Origin: DASVHS01 sp038244815
GTDB taxonomy: Bacteria; Acidobacteriota; Thermoanaerobaculia; Gp7-AA8
DNA length: 64,000 bases
Direction of reading: 5' to 3'
Assembly (NCBI GenBank): GCA_038244815.1
Contig: JBBRTB010000017.1
Coordinates: forward strand, 1 to 64,000
Positions 23,846-32,488 of the stretch are shown in pieces. Under the pieces are notes generated by a model. It was not told the origin of the DNA. It worked only from the letters and a program-made list of their open reading frames with translations, and searched no databases. Position numbers and translations under genes: made by a program. Each line of letters begins with the position of its first letter. The first letter of the stretch is position 1.

Positions 23846-24204
23846 AGAAAATCTCACGACGTTCATTCGCGGTGGACGCGGTAGTCATTGCCGGCGCCGC
23901 GGCCTTCGCGCCGATGCTGGTGGCGCAGACTTCGCCCGAGCCACCGAAGACGACCGCGGCCGAACCGAAGCCGCCTGCCAATGCACCGGCACTTTCACCG
24001 GCCGCTCAGGCTGAGGTCGACGCGCGCGTGCAGTGGATCGTCACGAAGTACGGCGCGCACCTGAATGACGAGCAGCGCGCGGACGTACGCCGTCTCGTCA
24101 GCGGCGGACAGGCGGGCGTGGAGGCGATGCGCAAGTTCGATCTCGACAACGGATCCGGACCGGCCGAGCCCTTCCGCGTCTACCGCAAGGCGGCCAAGCG
24201 ATGA
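23842..24204 (+). CDS. Tat-exported small protein, GatC-like partner of the amidase
   Basis: A 120-residue protein with a twin-arginine signal (KKISRRSFAVD followed by a hydrophobic run ending APMLVAQ) and a Pro/Ala-rich linker to about residue 55. The C-terminal domain reads HLNDEQRADVRRLVSGG, then VEAMRKFDLDNGSGPAEPFR. The helix plus extended tail is reminiscent of GatC, which wraps around the GatA amidase. This is my inference, not an established match. Its stop overlaps the amidase start (ATGA), so the two proteins are made together. Confidence 0.72.
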   Translation: MKKISRRSFAVDAVVIAGAAAFAPMLVAQTSPEPPKTTAAEPKPPANAPALSPAAQAEVDARVQWIVTKYGAHLNDEQRADVRRLVSGGQAGVEAMRKFDLDNGSGPAEPFRVYRKAAKR

Positions 24205-25604
24205 TCGGCGATGACGTTCTCTATCTCACGGTGCGCGAGCTCGGCGACCGCATCCGCGCGCACAAGCTCTCGCCGGTCGAATTGACCGAGGCCTATCTGG
24301 CGCGCAGCGAGAAACTGGGGCCCAGGCTGAACGCATACGCGACGCTCACGCGCGAGCGCGCCATGCACGAAGCGCACGCGGCGGAGAAGGAGATCGGCGC
24401 CGGGAAGTATCGTGGCCCGCTGCACGGGATTCCTTACGCGGCGAAGGACCTGCTCGCGGCCAAAGGCTATCCGACCACCTGGGGCGCGCGTCCGTACGCG
24501 GGCCAGTCGTTCGACTTCGACGCCAATGTGATCCGGCGGCTGGGACGGGCCGGCGCCATCCTCATCGGAAAAGCGGCGATGATCGAGCTGGCCGGCGGAA
24601 TGGGATACCGCTACGGAACGGCATCGATCAGCGGCGGCGCGAAGAACCCGTGGGACGAGACGTGCTGGACGTGCGGCTCGTCGAGCGGTTCGGGTGCGAT
24701 CGCGTCGGCGGCTCTGGCGGGATTTGCGATCGGCACCGAGACGTGGGGCTCGATCGTCTGCCCGTCGACGTATTGCGGTCTGAGCGGCTTGCGTCCGACG
24801 TTCGGGCGCGTGGGCCGCGGCGGAGCGATGGCGTTGTCGTACACCATGGACAAAATCGGTCCGATGGCGCGCAGCGCCGACGACTGCGGACTGATCCTCT
24901 CCGTCCTGGCTGGGCATGATGGAACGGATGGCGGCTCGCTTCCGGAGTCGCAGGCGCACTTCGAGTATCGACCCGCGGCCGGCCGGCCCTTGCGCATCGG
25001 GTGGGTGACGAATGCGTGGAAGGCCGCGGACATGCAGCCGGACGTAGCCGCCGTCACCGGCAAGGCACGCGCTGCGCTCGCGAACGCCGGTGCCCAGCTC
25101 ATCGAACTGGAAGTTCCGGAAGGACCATGGGAGGCAGCGGCCGGAATCACCATCTCGGTGGAAGGGGCTTCAGCGTTCGACACGCTCATCGAAAGCGGCC
25201 GCGTTTCCGATCTCACCGACCCCGGCAGCCGCCTCGGTGGATACATCAACGCCACGATTCCGGGCAGCGACTACGTTCGCGCGCAACGCATCCGCGCGAT
25301 CATTCAGAGGAAGATCGATGCGCTCTTCGACTCGGTCGACGTGATCTCGGCGGCTTCGCTGCCGGTGGCGGCGACGACCATGGACACCAATCTCGAAACC
25401 GACCTGGCCTTCTCCGATCCCCTCGGCGGCATCGGCAACTTCTGCGGACTGCCGGCGATCAGCGTGCCGTCTGGATTCACGTCGAAGAATCTGCCCGTCG
25501 GTCTGCAGTTCATCGGACGGGTGCTCGACGATGACAAGGTGCTCGCTGCCGCGAATCTGTTTCAGGCGAAGACCGACTGGCATCGGCGCAGGCCGCCGAT
25601 CTAG
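24201..25604 (+). CDS. Amidase-signature family hydrolase (GatA-like)
   Basis: A 467-residue amidase. The Ser-cisSer-Lys triad is visible as the Lys in GIPYAAKDLLA, the cis-Ser in TCGSSSGSGAI, and the nucleophile Ser in GTETWGSIVCPSTYCG. Conserved GLSGLRPTFGRV and KIGPMARSADDC follow. It hydrolyses an amide of unknown type. It is not clearly the tRNA amidotransferase GatA, because gatB is absent. It has no signal peptide of its own, but its coupled neighbour has a Tat signal, so it may be exported as a folded passenger. Confidence 0.9.
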   Translation: MIGDDVLYLTVRELGDRIRAHKLSPVELTEAYLARSEKLGPRLNAYATLTRERAMHEAHAAEKEIGAGKYRGPLHGIPYAAKDLLAAKGYPTTWGARPYAGQSFDFDANVIRRLGRAGAILIGKAAMIELAGGMGYRYGTASISGGAKNPWDETCWTCGSSSGSGAIASAALAGFAIGTETWGSIVCPSTYCGLSGLRPTFGRVGRGGAMALSYTMDKIGPMARSADDCGLILSVLAGHDGTDGGSLPESQAHFEYRPAAGRPLRIGWVTNAWKAADMQPDVAAVTGKARAALANAGAQLIELEVPEGPWEAAAGITISVEGASAFDTLIESGRVSDLTDPGSRLGGYINATIPGSDYVRAQRIRAIIQRKIDALFDSVDVISAASLPVAATTMDTNLETDLAFSDPLGGIGNFCGLPAISVPSGFTSKNLPVGLQFIGRVLDDDKVLAAANLFQAKTDWHRRRPPI

Positions 25605-26434
25605 GTCGAAGCTGTGCGGCCGAATTCATCGGAGAGGTCGGAGGCGATCGCTTCGAAGCGGCGGCGTTCCTCTTCGCTGAAGGATCGAGGCTGGCGGAAG
25701 CTCCAGCCGGCGGCACCGAACGCTCCCCCGTCCCCCAGAAGTGGCAGCGCCGCCATCGCGTAGCTCTGCGTGTCACGCCAGAGATTGGCGAGGGCCGGGA
25801 ATTGGGCTTCCAGACTCTCCGGCGACTGGAGCCATACAGGCGCGGCGGACCGATAAGCGACGGCCGCGGGAAACGGGGAATCGGTGAGCACGGGAACGAA
25901 TCGCTCGATCATCTCACTCGAATAACCGAAGCTGCGCACGAGACTGAGCCTCTCGTCTTGCGGGTCTCTGACGAACACCACGCCGGCCTTGGCCCCGCTG
26001 ACGATCGATTTCCGGCAGAACTCCGCAGCCGGATCGCGCCGGCCGCAGGGATTGTCTTTCGCTGCGGTAACCACCGCGACCGTCAACTGTTCGAGGTCGA
26101 AAGGCTTGCGGAAGACGCGTGCGGCCACGTAGCGGGTGCGCACGCGATCGATCTCCAGACGCTGGGTCGAGGAGACGACGACCGTGTGCGCCAGCATGTC
26201 CGGATCAGTGGTTTCGAGATGCGCCAGCACGTCGTGGCCGGAGGTGCCGGGGAGGTGGAGATCGCAGACCAGGGCGGAATAGCGGACGAGGGAAAGCAGC
26301 GTGATGGCATCAGCACCATTGCCGATCGCGTCGACGTCGAATCCGGCGCGGTTCATCACAACCGAGAGCAGGGTCCGGGTTGCGACATCGTCCTCGACCA
26401 CGAGCACCGCTGGGCTCATGTTTGGTGCCGCCAA
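25601..26434 (-). CDS. Response regulator with C-terminal GAF-like domain
   Basis: A 277-residue protein. The receiver domain (about residues 6-125) has VLVVEDDVATR with the acidic pair, the phosphoacceptor Asp in ALVCDLHLPGTSG, Ser in VVVSSTQ, and the Lys in VFRKPFDLEQL. The C-terminal part (about 135-275) resembles a GAF sensory fold (SGAKAGVVFVRD, YAMAALPLLGDGGAFGAAGWSF). There is no DNA-binding or enzymatic output domain, so output may be by protein contact. No cognate kinase is adjacent. It is tail-to-tail with the amidase, overlapping by four bases. Confidence 0.82.
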   Translation of the reverse strand: MAAPNMSPAVLVVEDDVATRTLLSVVMNRAGFDVDAIGNGADAITLLSLVRYSALVCDLHLPGTSGHDVLAHLETTDPDMLAHTVVVSSTQRLEIDRVRTRYVAARVFRKPFDLEQLTVAVVTAAKDNPCGRRDPAAEFCRKSIVSGAKAGVVFVRDPQDERLSLVRSFGYSSEMIERFVPVLTDSPFPAAVAYRSAAPVWLQSPESLEAQFPALANLWRDTQSYAMAALPLLGDGGAFGAAGWSFRQPRSFSEEERRRFEAIASDLSDEFGRTAST

Positions 26435-26476
26435 GCATAACGCGGGAGGCCGCGATGCGACGAAATCGGGACGAAA

Positions 26477-26698
26477 TCAGTCGGTCAGCTTCTTCATCAG
26501 GTCGTTCACGTGGTCGTACACGTGACGCACCGACTGTTCGACATCGCATGTGGTGTCGTCTGCCATGTATCTGTGCGTGCCGATCATGTCGAGGATTTCG
26601 TCTGTCGCAAACATGATGTCGGCGAGCCGGTCGAGCACGCGCTCGCTGAGCGGCAGCTGCACGGCAACGACGGGATCGAAGTTCATTGGAAAGTCCAT
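26477..26698 (-). CDS. Small acidic protein of unknown function
   Basis: A 73-residue frame from ATG 26698 (MDFPMNFDPVVAVQLPL), predicted mostly helical (LSERVLDRLADIMFATDEIL, then VRHVYDHVNDLMKKLTD). A GTG at 26713 is an alternative start. It matches no family I recognise. Coding use looks natural, and it sits between two minus-strand genes with a 42-base gap to the response regulator, so co-expression with that regulator is possible. Confidence 0.5.
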   Translation of the reverse strand: MDFPMNFDPVVAVQLPLSERVLDRLADIMFATDEILDMIGTHRYMADDTTCDVEQSVRHVYDHVNDLMKKLTD

Positions 26699-26746
26699 TG
26701 TTTTGTATGACACTCAATCAGAGGAGTGATTTTTTCGCCCTCTTCC

Positions 26747-27373
26747 CTACCCCCGCTTTCGGTGAACGGTGCGATCTTTTATGCGAATCACGAATTTTTC
26801 CGCGGTGTGTGACGCCGAGAAACGCGCCACTTTCACGTCGACCAGGCCAGCCGCTTTCCCCGCGGTCATCACCTCGCTCTCGGAAATGGCGTCCGATCCT
26901 TTCGGGCGGATCACCCAGACCGCTCCGGCGGCCGCCAGCGACTCCCTGATCCCGACCAACCGGTCGAGTTGTCTTCGTCCGTCGATTCTGACAAAGATGA
27001 TGTCGCTGTCGCGTCGTACGCGCTTCGCGATCTCCACCCCGCACTGCTGTAACTGATCGATAAACCCTTCATCCAGGCGGCCGACGACCGAGACCTTCTG
27101 GCCGCTTCTGATTCCGAGCTTCTGGACGAGCGTTCTGGGATTGCGGATCTTTTCGGACCATCTTTCCGCTTCGCGCCCGATGTCGGCGGACAGGACGTGC
27201 GTATCCCACCACACGCGCAGCCGCCCGCCCCTGGCATCGAGCCGTTTGATCGAGGAGAAGGGGATGCGGAGCCGGAACGGCGAACGAACGACCAGCTCAT
27301 CCGTTTCGAGCAGTATTTTCGCGGTGCCGGAGACCCCGTCGCAGTCGGCGAGGCAAACCACCTCGTTGCCCAT
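26747..27373 (-). CDS. DUF3052-like protein
   Basis: A 208-residue cytoplasmic protein in two parts. Residues 1-80 form a strand-rich domain (TAKILLETDELVVRSPFRLR, IPFSSIKRL) that resembles a PH-like fold. Residues 85-205 begin LGIRSGQKVSVVG and continue with DIIFVRID, VWVIRPKGSDAI and VDVKVARFSASHTAEKFVIR, a pattern seen in DUF3052-type proteins. No activity is known. It is divergent from the M28 peptidase with a 21-base gap, so the two promoters must overlap the coding regions. Confidence 0.6.
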   Translation of the reverse strand: MGNEVVCLADCDGVSGTAKILLETDELVVRSPFRLRIPFSSIKRLDARGGRLRVWWDTHVLSADIGREAERWSEKIRNPRTLVQKLGIRSGQKVSVVGRLDEGFIDQLQQCGVEIAKRVRRDSDIIFVRIDGRRQLDRLVGIRESLAAAGAVWVIRPKGSDAISESEVMTAGKAAGLVDVKVARFSASHTAEKFVIRIKDRTVHRKRG

Positions 27374-27394
27374 TCGCTCTTATGATACGCACCC

Positions 27395-29071
27395 ATGAAG
27401 AGACTCGCGCTCATCCTCACCGTTGCCGTCGTTGCGCTCGGCGCAACGACCTCGACACAAATGCCGCCGGCCGTCCATACCGGTTTGAAGCTCTTCCGCG
27501 CCGAAGCCATTGCGGCACACGACAAGTTCCTGTCGAGCGATCTTCTCGAGGGCCGAGGGCCCGGAACGCGCGGAGACGCCATCGCCGAGGAGTACATCGC
27601 GGCGCAGTTCCGGTCGTACGGTCTGAAACCGGGCGGCGAGAACGGGACGTACTTTCAGAATGTGCCGCTGGTCGGAATCACGCTCGATCCGGCGAAGAGC
27701 GCACTCTCCTTCACGCGTGACGGAACGACGGTGGCCGGACCGCTCCAGTATCGCGACGAATACGTGGCCACGGACGACTCACAGGATCCGGAGAGCGCCA
27801 TCGACTCCGACGTGATCTTCGTCGGGCACGGTGTCGTCGCTCCCGAATATCGATGGGATGACTACAAAGGCGTCGACGTGCGCGGCAAGACGCTGGTCAT
27901 GCTCGTCGACGATCCACCGGCAAACGCTGCCGAGCCGGATCTTTTCAAAGGCAAGTCGCGCACGTACTACGGCCGGTGGACTTACAAGTACGAGATTGGC
28001 GCCGCGAAAGGCGCGCAGGCGGTCGTGCTCATTCACACGAACGACGCGGCCGGTTACGGCTGGCAGGTCGTGCGCAATTCGTGGAGTGGGGAGAAAGCGG
28101 AGATGCGCCTCAAACCAGGCCAGCCTTCGCTGCACCTGGCCGGCTGGGTCACCGAGGGGGTGGCCGCGGCTGTGTTCCGCGCGGCCGGCCAGGACCTCGA
28201 CGCGCTGACGAAAGCCGCCGCGTCCCGCGACTTTCATCCCGTTGCGCTCAACATGAAGCTGACCGGCAAACTGACGAGCACGATCCGCCCGTTCGACTCG
28301 CGCAACGTCATCGCACGCCTTGATGGGGCCGATCCCGCCCTGCGCAACGAAGCGGTCCTCTACAGCGCACACCACGATCACCTCGGCATCGGCATTCCGG
28401 ACGCGACCGGCGATCGCATCTACAACGGCGCGATCGACAACGCCAGCGGAACCGCGCTGCTCCTGGAGATGGCGCGCGTGTGGTCGCGCACGAAGCCGGC
28501 GCCCAGGCGCAGCATCCTCTTCAACTCCGTCGCCGCGGAAGAGCAGGGTCTGCTCGGCAGCGAGTACTTCGGAGAGAATCCGACGATCCCCGCCGGACGC
28601 ATCGCGCTGGCCATCAACTATGACGCGCTGTACGAATTCGGACGCGTGGGCAGCGTGCAGATGCTGGGCATCGAGCGCACGACGTTCGAACCGGTCGCGC
28701 AGCGAGTCACCAAAGCGCTGGGATTGAAGATCGTCCCCGATCAGTCTCCGGAACAGGGCTCGTACTACCGGTCGGATCACTTCAGCTTCGGCAAAGTGGG
28801 AATCCCGGCATTCAGCATCAGTGAAGGGCACGATCTCATCGGCAAGCCGCCTGAGCTCGGCCGCAAACTGAGCGACGACTACCGCGCCAATCACTACCAC
28901 CAGCCGAGCGATCAATTCGATCTGTCGTGGGACTGGTCGTCGGCCGTGCAGATGGGGCAGCTCGGTTTCTGGCTGGGCTGGGAAGCGGCGAACATGCCCT
29001 CGAAACCGAACTGGAAAGCGGGCGACGAGTTCCGTGCCGCTCGTGACCGCAGTCTGGCCGCGCTTCACTAA
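27395..29071 (+). CDS. Secreted M28-family zinc aminopeptidase with PA domain
   Basis: A 558-residue protein with a signal peptide (MKRLALILTVAVVALGA). A PA-type insert (about 140-260: VIFVGHGVVAPEYRWDDYKG followed by VDVRGKTLVMLVDD) precedes the metallopeptidase core. Zinc ligands and catalytic residues are visible as HHDHLG, GAIDNASG, AAEEQGLLGSEYF (catalytic Glu-Glu), the Asp in INYDALY, and the late His in HYHQPSDQ. It removes N-terminal residues from peptides outside the cytoplasm. Its 3' end overlaps the convergent permease gene by four bases. Confidence 0.92.
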   Translation: MKRLALILTVAVVALGATTSTQMPPAVHTGLKLFRAEAIAAHDKFLSSDLLEGRGPGTRGDAIAEEYIAAQFRSYGLKPGGENGTYFQNVPLVGITLDPAKSALSFTRDGTTVAGPLQYRDEYVATDDSQDPESAIDSDVIFVGHGVVAPEYRWDDYKGVDVRGKTLVMLVDDPPANAAEPDLFKGKSRTYYGRWTYKYEIGAAKGAQAVVLIHTNDAAGYGWQVVRNSWSGEKAEMRLKPGQPSLHLAGWVTEGVAAAVFRAAGQDLDALTKAAASRDFHPVALNMKLTGKLTSTIRPFDSRNVIARLDGADPALRNEAVLYSAHHDHLGIGIPDATGDRIYNGAIDNASGTALLLEMARVWSRTKPAPRRSILFNSVAAEEQGLLGSEYFGENPTIPAGRIALAINYDALYEFGRVGSVQMLGIERTTFEPVAQRVTKALGLKIVPDQSPEQGSYYRSDHFSFGKVGIPAFSISEGHDLIGKPPELGRKLSDDYRANHYHQPSDQFDLSWDWSSAVQMGQLGFWLGWEAANMPSKPNWKAGDEFRAARDRSLAALH

Positions 29072-30162
29072 CGGCCCGTGCGCAGCAGCCACCATCCGCC
29101 CAGGGCGGCCCATGCCAGAAACGCGAAGTTGATGGCGATGAGCCGGCGGAGGAAGCGCGGATCGCGATTGGATTCGCGCACGTAGATGCGCCATGCCAGG
29201 AGATTGGCGAGCGACGCGATGATCGTTCCGCAGCCGCCGGCGCTCACGCCGTAAAGCAGCGGGCGCCAGTGCGGCTCGGCGAACGGTGTCAGCAATACCG
29301 TCGCCGGTACATTCGAGATCACCTGCGAAAGCAGGGTGGCGACGATAAACGTGTTGCCCCGCAACAAACCGCCGAGATCGAAGGAGCGCAGACCTTCGAT
29401 GACGATGAAGGCGAAGAAGAAGAGCGGCACGATCGAGAGATCGATTCGGAAGATGCGCCGGCGGATGGTCATCGCTCCGGCCGCGGCCGCGACCACCGCG
29501 GCGATCCATGCTGGAAGCACGTGCGCGATTTCGAGCAGGACGAGAAGAAAGCAGATCGCGCCGGCAATCGCGTAGCGGCCGTTTCGCGGCGGAAGCGTTA
29601 CTTCGGCTGCCTCGATTCTCTGCGTGCCGGGCATCACGAAAACCGCGATCAGCAGGCCGCACGCGTTCCAGGCCACGAACGGAAGCATGGTCGTCACAAA
29701 CGTTCCAGCGCTCCACCCGGCCCGGTGATAGATGAACAGGTTCTGCGGATTGCCGAGCGGTGTCAGGCATCCGACCAGATTCGTGGAGATGAGCTCCAGA
29801 ACGATGGCGTCCTCGGCGTCGAAGGCGGAGATCTTTCCGGCGATCACGGTGAACGGAATCACGACGAACAGCGCCACGTCGTTCGTCACCAGCGCGGCGA
29901 GCAGACCGGCCACGACGATCATCACCGCCGTGAATGGGCGGGTGGTGTGAAAGTTCGCAACCGTGCGCTCAACCAGCAGGTCGAGATAACCCGACTCCCG
30001 CAGGATCTCCACGGTGATGAGCAATGCCAGGAGCACGAACAGCACGCGGAAGTCGATCGCCTGGAACGCCGCGGCTGCCGTCAGCCGTCCGGCAAGAAGA
30101 AACCATGCGGCCAGTGCGGCCGTGACGAGGAGGAGGAGGTGATCGCGAAGCAGGCGTGACAT
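29068..30162 (-). CDS. SLC13/ArsB-type anion permease
   Basis: A 364-residue membrane protein with about 10 hydrophobic segments, beginning MSRLLRDHLLLLVTAALAAW. Two inverted halves carry the signatures LVTNDVALFVVIPF with LTPLGNPQNLFIY, and ISNVPATVLLTPF, which match the ion-transporter superfamily of ArsB, CitM and SLC13 members. The transported anion cannot be told. A longer frame to 30480 reads through antisense of the OmpW-like gene and is rejected. It is divergent from that gene across 108 bases that must hold both promoters, though I see no strong consensus box there. Confidence 0.82.
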   Translation of the reverse strand: MSRLLRDHLLLLVTAALAAWFLLAGRLTAAAAFQAIDFRVLFVLLALLITVEILRESGYLDLLVERTVANFHTTRPFTAVMIVVAGLLAALVTNDVALFVVIPFTVIAGKISAFDAEDAIVLELISTNLVGCLTPLGNPQNLFIYHRAGWSAGTFVTTMLPFVAWNACGLLIAVFVMPGTQRIEAAEVTLPPRNGRYAIAGAICFLLVLLEIAHVLPAWIAAVVAAAAGAMTIRRRIFRIDLSIVPLFFFAFIVIEGLRSFDLGGLLRGNTFIVATLLSQVISNVPATVLLTPFAEPHWRPLLYGVSAGGCGTIIASLANLLAWRIYVRESNRDPRFLRRLIAINFAFLAWAALGGWWLLRTGR

Positions 30163-30270
30163 GCCGGGCGGCCCGATCAGGATGACACGGAATGTTCTCT
30201 TCGCGGGCGCGTCGGATTCGCGGTGGGCCGCGGGTTTGCAGTGGCGCGCCGTCGGAGGTTCTTGCGCGAC

Positions 30271-30915
30271 ATGAAACGGATAGCCCTTTTCCTTTGCGTC
30301 ATCTTCGTCAGCGTTCCCACATTCGCGGCCGATCGTGCTTTTGACCTGACGGGCTGGGCCACATGGGTCAAGCCCCAGAGCGACAACACATTCAACTCGT
30401 CGGATCCCAATCAGCCGTTCAATATCAACTTCCGCGGCAAGCTCGGCTATGGCGCCGGCGTGAATGTCTTTTTGGGACACTCATTGTCGCTGGCCATCGA
30501 CGCCTCGGAGGTCAAGCCCGATGCCCGCTTCGGGTTCCCCGGATCGACGCTCAGCCAGGGGAGCATCAAGATGATCCCTATCACCGGCATTCTGCAGTGG
30601 CACCTCGCTCCGACCGCGTTCATCGACCCGTACATCGGCGCCGGCGCCGCTTACGTGCTCTTCGACAACCTGAAGGATTTCAGCGACGTCGGAAACGTCG
30701 GCGTCAATCAGATCAACTTCAAGGACGACGTCGGTCTGGCACTCAACGCCGGAATCGGATTCAACTTCTCGCCGCACATCGGAATCACCGGTGATGTGAA
30801 GTACGTGCCGGTGAAGTCGTCGGCCACCGCCGTCTTTGCCACGGGACCGAATCAGTCACAGAAGATCAAGATCAATCCGGTGATGGCCTCGGCGGGATTG
30901 ACGTTCCACTTCTGA
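30271..30915 (+). CDS. OmpW-like outer-membrane barrel protein
   Basis: A 214-residue protein with a signal peptide (MKRIALFLCVIFVSVPTFAA) and an 8-stranded barrel pattern ending GLTFHF, a C-terminal aromatic. The long extracellular segment and the blocks GYGAGVNVFLGHSLSLAID, WHLAPTAFIDPYIGAGAAYV and ALNAGIGFNFSPHIGITGDV fit OmpW, a small barrel for hydrophobic compounds. It stands alone, divergent from the anion permease and convergent with the kinase-like gene. Confidence 0.85.
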   Translation: MKRIALFLCVIFVSVPTFAADRAFDLTGWATWVKPQSDNTFNSSDPNQPFNINFRGKLGYGAGVNVFLGHSLSLAIDASEVKPDARFGFPGSTLSQGSIKMIPITGILQWHLAPTAFIDPYIGAGAAYVLFDNLKDFSDVGNVGVNQINFKDDVGLALNAGIGFNFSPHIGITGDVKYVPVKSSATAVFATGPNQSQKIKINPVMASAGLTFHF

Positions 30916-30945
30916 GATCTGCGGGAGCGTTTCTCGAGCCTGACT

Positions 30946-31902
30946 TTACGGACGCCGTTCGGGTCGCGGGTGCTCCGCGGCCCGGATGGCCATCATCGCC
31001 GCCCCTTCGACCGGTGTGTGCTCCGGCGGCTTGAGTGCGGCTCGCGGAGCCTCACTGGCCACGACCTTCCGCATCGGCACGAGCAGGACATCCTCGGCAT
31101 TGAAGACGCCGCCGACGTAGGCCACCGGAAAGTCCAGTTGGGTGAGGGTCAGTCTTCGCGCCACTGCCAGCACGCATTCGGCGAGCTCGCGCCCGGCCCG
31201 CTCGAGAATCTCCCGGGCCACCTCATCGCCGAGGCGTGCCGCTTCGATGACCAGCTTTCCGTAGCGCGCGATGTCGTCGGCATGCGTGGTGGTGGCGTAG
31301 ACGAATCGTGGCAGATCCTCGGGACTGCACATGTCGTAGTCGTAGCAGAGCAGCTCGGTCATCTTGGTGCGGCGCCCCCGCCCGTCGTGGGCACGCACGA
31401 TTGCCGACAATCCGTCGCGGGCGATGGCGTAGCCGCTGCCTTCGTCGCCGATGGTGGGACCCCATCCGCCGGCGCGTGCTTCCTGGCCGGATTCGTTGCG
31501 GCCGAAGGCGACGGAACCGGTACCGGAGATGATCACGATGCCGCTGCCGAATCCGATCGCGCCGGTGAGAGCGATGCGGGCATCGTTGTCGACGATGAAG
31601 TTGCCTTTCGGAAAGAAGATCTTCAGCGAGTCGATGACGCGCTGGCGGTGCGCGGGATGGTCGGCACCGGCGATTCCGCAGTACGCATACTCGACCTGCC
31701 GGATGGCCATGCCCGCTTCGACCAGGGCGATATTGACGGCGCGCTCGATGTTGCGCGTGGCCGTCTCGATTCCCACGCGCAGGTGGTTCGACGGGCCGGC
31801 CACGCCGCGTCCGAGAGGGGTGCCCTCCGCGTCGATGACGAGTGCCGCCGTCTTTGATGCGCCGCCGTCGACGCCGAGGTAGTACTTCGTCTCTGCGGTC
31901 AT
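30946..31902 (-). CDS. BadF/BadG-type ATPase, probable N-acetylglucosamine kinase
   Basis: A 318-residue protein of the ASKHA fold. YLGVDGGASKTAALVID is the phosphate-1 loop, SGIVIISGTGSVAFG the phosphate-2 loop, and GWGPTIGDEGSGY a signature of N-acetylglucosamine kinases in the BcrAD_BadFG group. VAYVGGVFN is the adenosine-binding strand. It would phosphorylate recycled GlcNAc or a related amino sugar in the cytoplasm. Members of the same family in other organisms act as activases of dehydratases, so the substrate is inferred from the GDEGSGY motif. Confidence 0.85.
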   Translation of the reverse strand: MTAETKYYLGVDGGASKTAALVIDAEGTPLGRGVAGPSNHLRVGIETATRNIERAVNIALVEAGMAIRQVEYAYCGIAGADHPAHRQRVIDSLKIFFPKGNFIVDNDARIALTGAIGFGSGIVIISGTGSVAFGRNESGQEARAGGWGPTIGDEGSGYAIARDGLSAIVRAHDGRGRRTKMTELLCYDYDMCSPEDLPRFVYATTTHADDIARYGKLVIEAARLGDEVAREILERAGRELAECVLAVARRLTLTQLDFPVAYVGGVFNAEDVLLVPMRKVVASEAPRAALKPPEHTPVEGAAMMAIRAAEHPRPERRP

Positions 31903-31928
31903 ACCGGAAGCGTGGTGCGGTCTGGGCC

Positions 31929-31982
31929 TTGCAGAGTCAACGGCAGGGGCAACTTCCTTCCGGGGGCTGCCGCACTCTGCAA
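31929..31982 (+). promoter_or_regulatory. Two-tier inverted repeat in the leader of the lipoprotein gene
   Basis: TTGCAGAGT at 31929-31937 is perfectly complementary to ACTCTGCAA at 31974-31982. Nested inside, CGGCAG at 31941-31946 pairs with CTGCCG at 31967-31972. The base of this stem ends one base before AAAGGAGG, the ribosome site of the lipoprotein gene. It could control translation, stabilise the mRNA, or be an operator, and the sequence alone does not decide. Confidence 0.6.
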
Positions 31983-32000
31983 TAAAGGAGGAACAGACTG

Positions 32001-32483
32001 ATGAAACGGAATCAAACTCTCGCCATCGCGGCGATGGCCGTCCTTGCCGTCGCGCTTTTCACTCTGGGCGCGTGCAAGTCGAACGGTATGGCCATGACAT
32101 CCCGCGGTCAACTGCTCAAGATCAACATTCAGCACCCGACCGACCTCCCCGAAAACGGCGAAGACAACCTCGACATCGTAGTCAGTAACCGCGGCGTCAA
32201 CAACATCCAGGACGTTTTCGTCGATGTCGAACTGCCGCCGCAGCTCATCGTTCTCGATCAGACAGCGGATCGCGGAATCGACACAATGCATGATCCGGGC
32301 TCGAACGTGTATCACTTCACAATCGGCAAAATCCAGCCCGCCGAAGACTCGCACCTCCGCTTCCACGTGCGCACCGCGTTCGGCACGATGCGTGAGTCCG
32401 GCAGCGTGAAAGTCACGGCCTGGCAGCGCAACCTCCCCGGCGACCGCCTGGTCGAGACCGCTGTGATCAAGCTCAGGAGCTAG
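32001..32483 (+). CDS. Lipoprotein with CARDB/DUF11-like domain
   Basis: A 160-residue protein with a lipoprotein signal (AVALFTLGACKS, lipobox LGAC). The mature part is one immunoglobulin-like strand domain (LDIVVSNRGVNNIQDVFVDV, then HFTIGKIQPAEDSHLRFHV) like the CARDB/DUF11 adhesion modules. The near-perfect ribosome site AAAGGAGG lies nine bases before ATG 32001, so translation should be strong. A very small membrane protein follows five bases after its stop. Its role is unknown. It is likely a surface or periplasmic structural protein. Confidence 0.75.
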   Translation: MKRNQTLAIAAMAVLAVALFTLGACKSNGMAMTSRGQLLKINIQHPTDLPENGEDNLDIVVSNRGVNNIQDVFVDVELPPQLIVLDQTADRGIDTMHDPGSNVYHFTIGKIQPAEDSHLRFHVRTAFGTMRESGSVKVTAWQRNLPGDRLVETAVIKLRS

Positions 32484-32488
32484 AAACC

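Noticed and set aside
26703..26730. Terminator CACTC...GAGTG plus T-run on the + strand
   Set aside because: The stem has only five pairs, and no + strand gene ends before it.
30163..30480. N-terminal extension of the anion permease
   Set aside because: The added residues are antisense of the OmpW-like gene and its promoter. The membrane domain starts right after ATG 30162.
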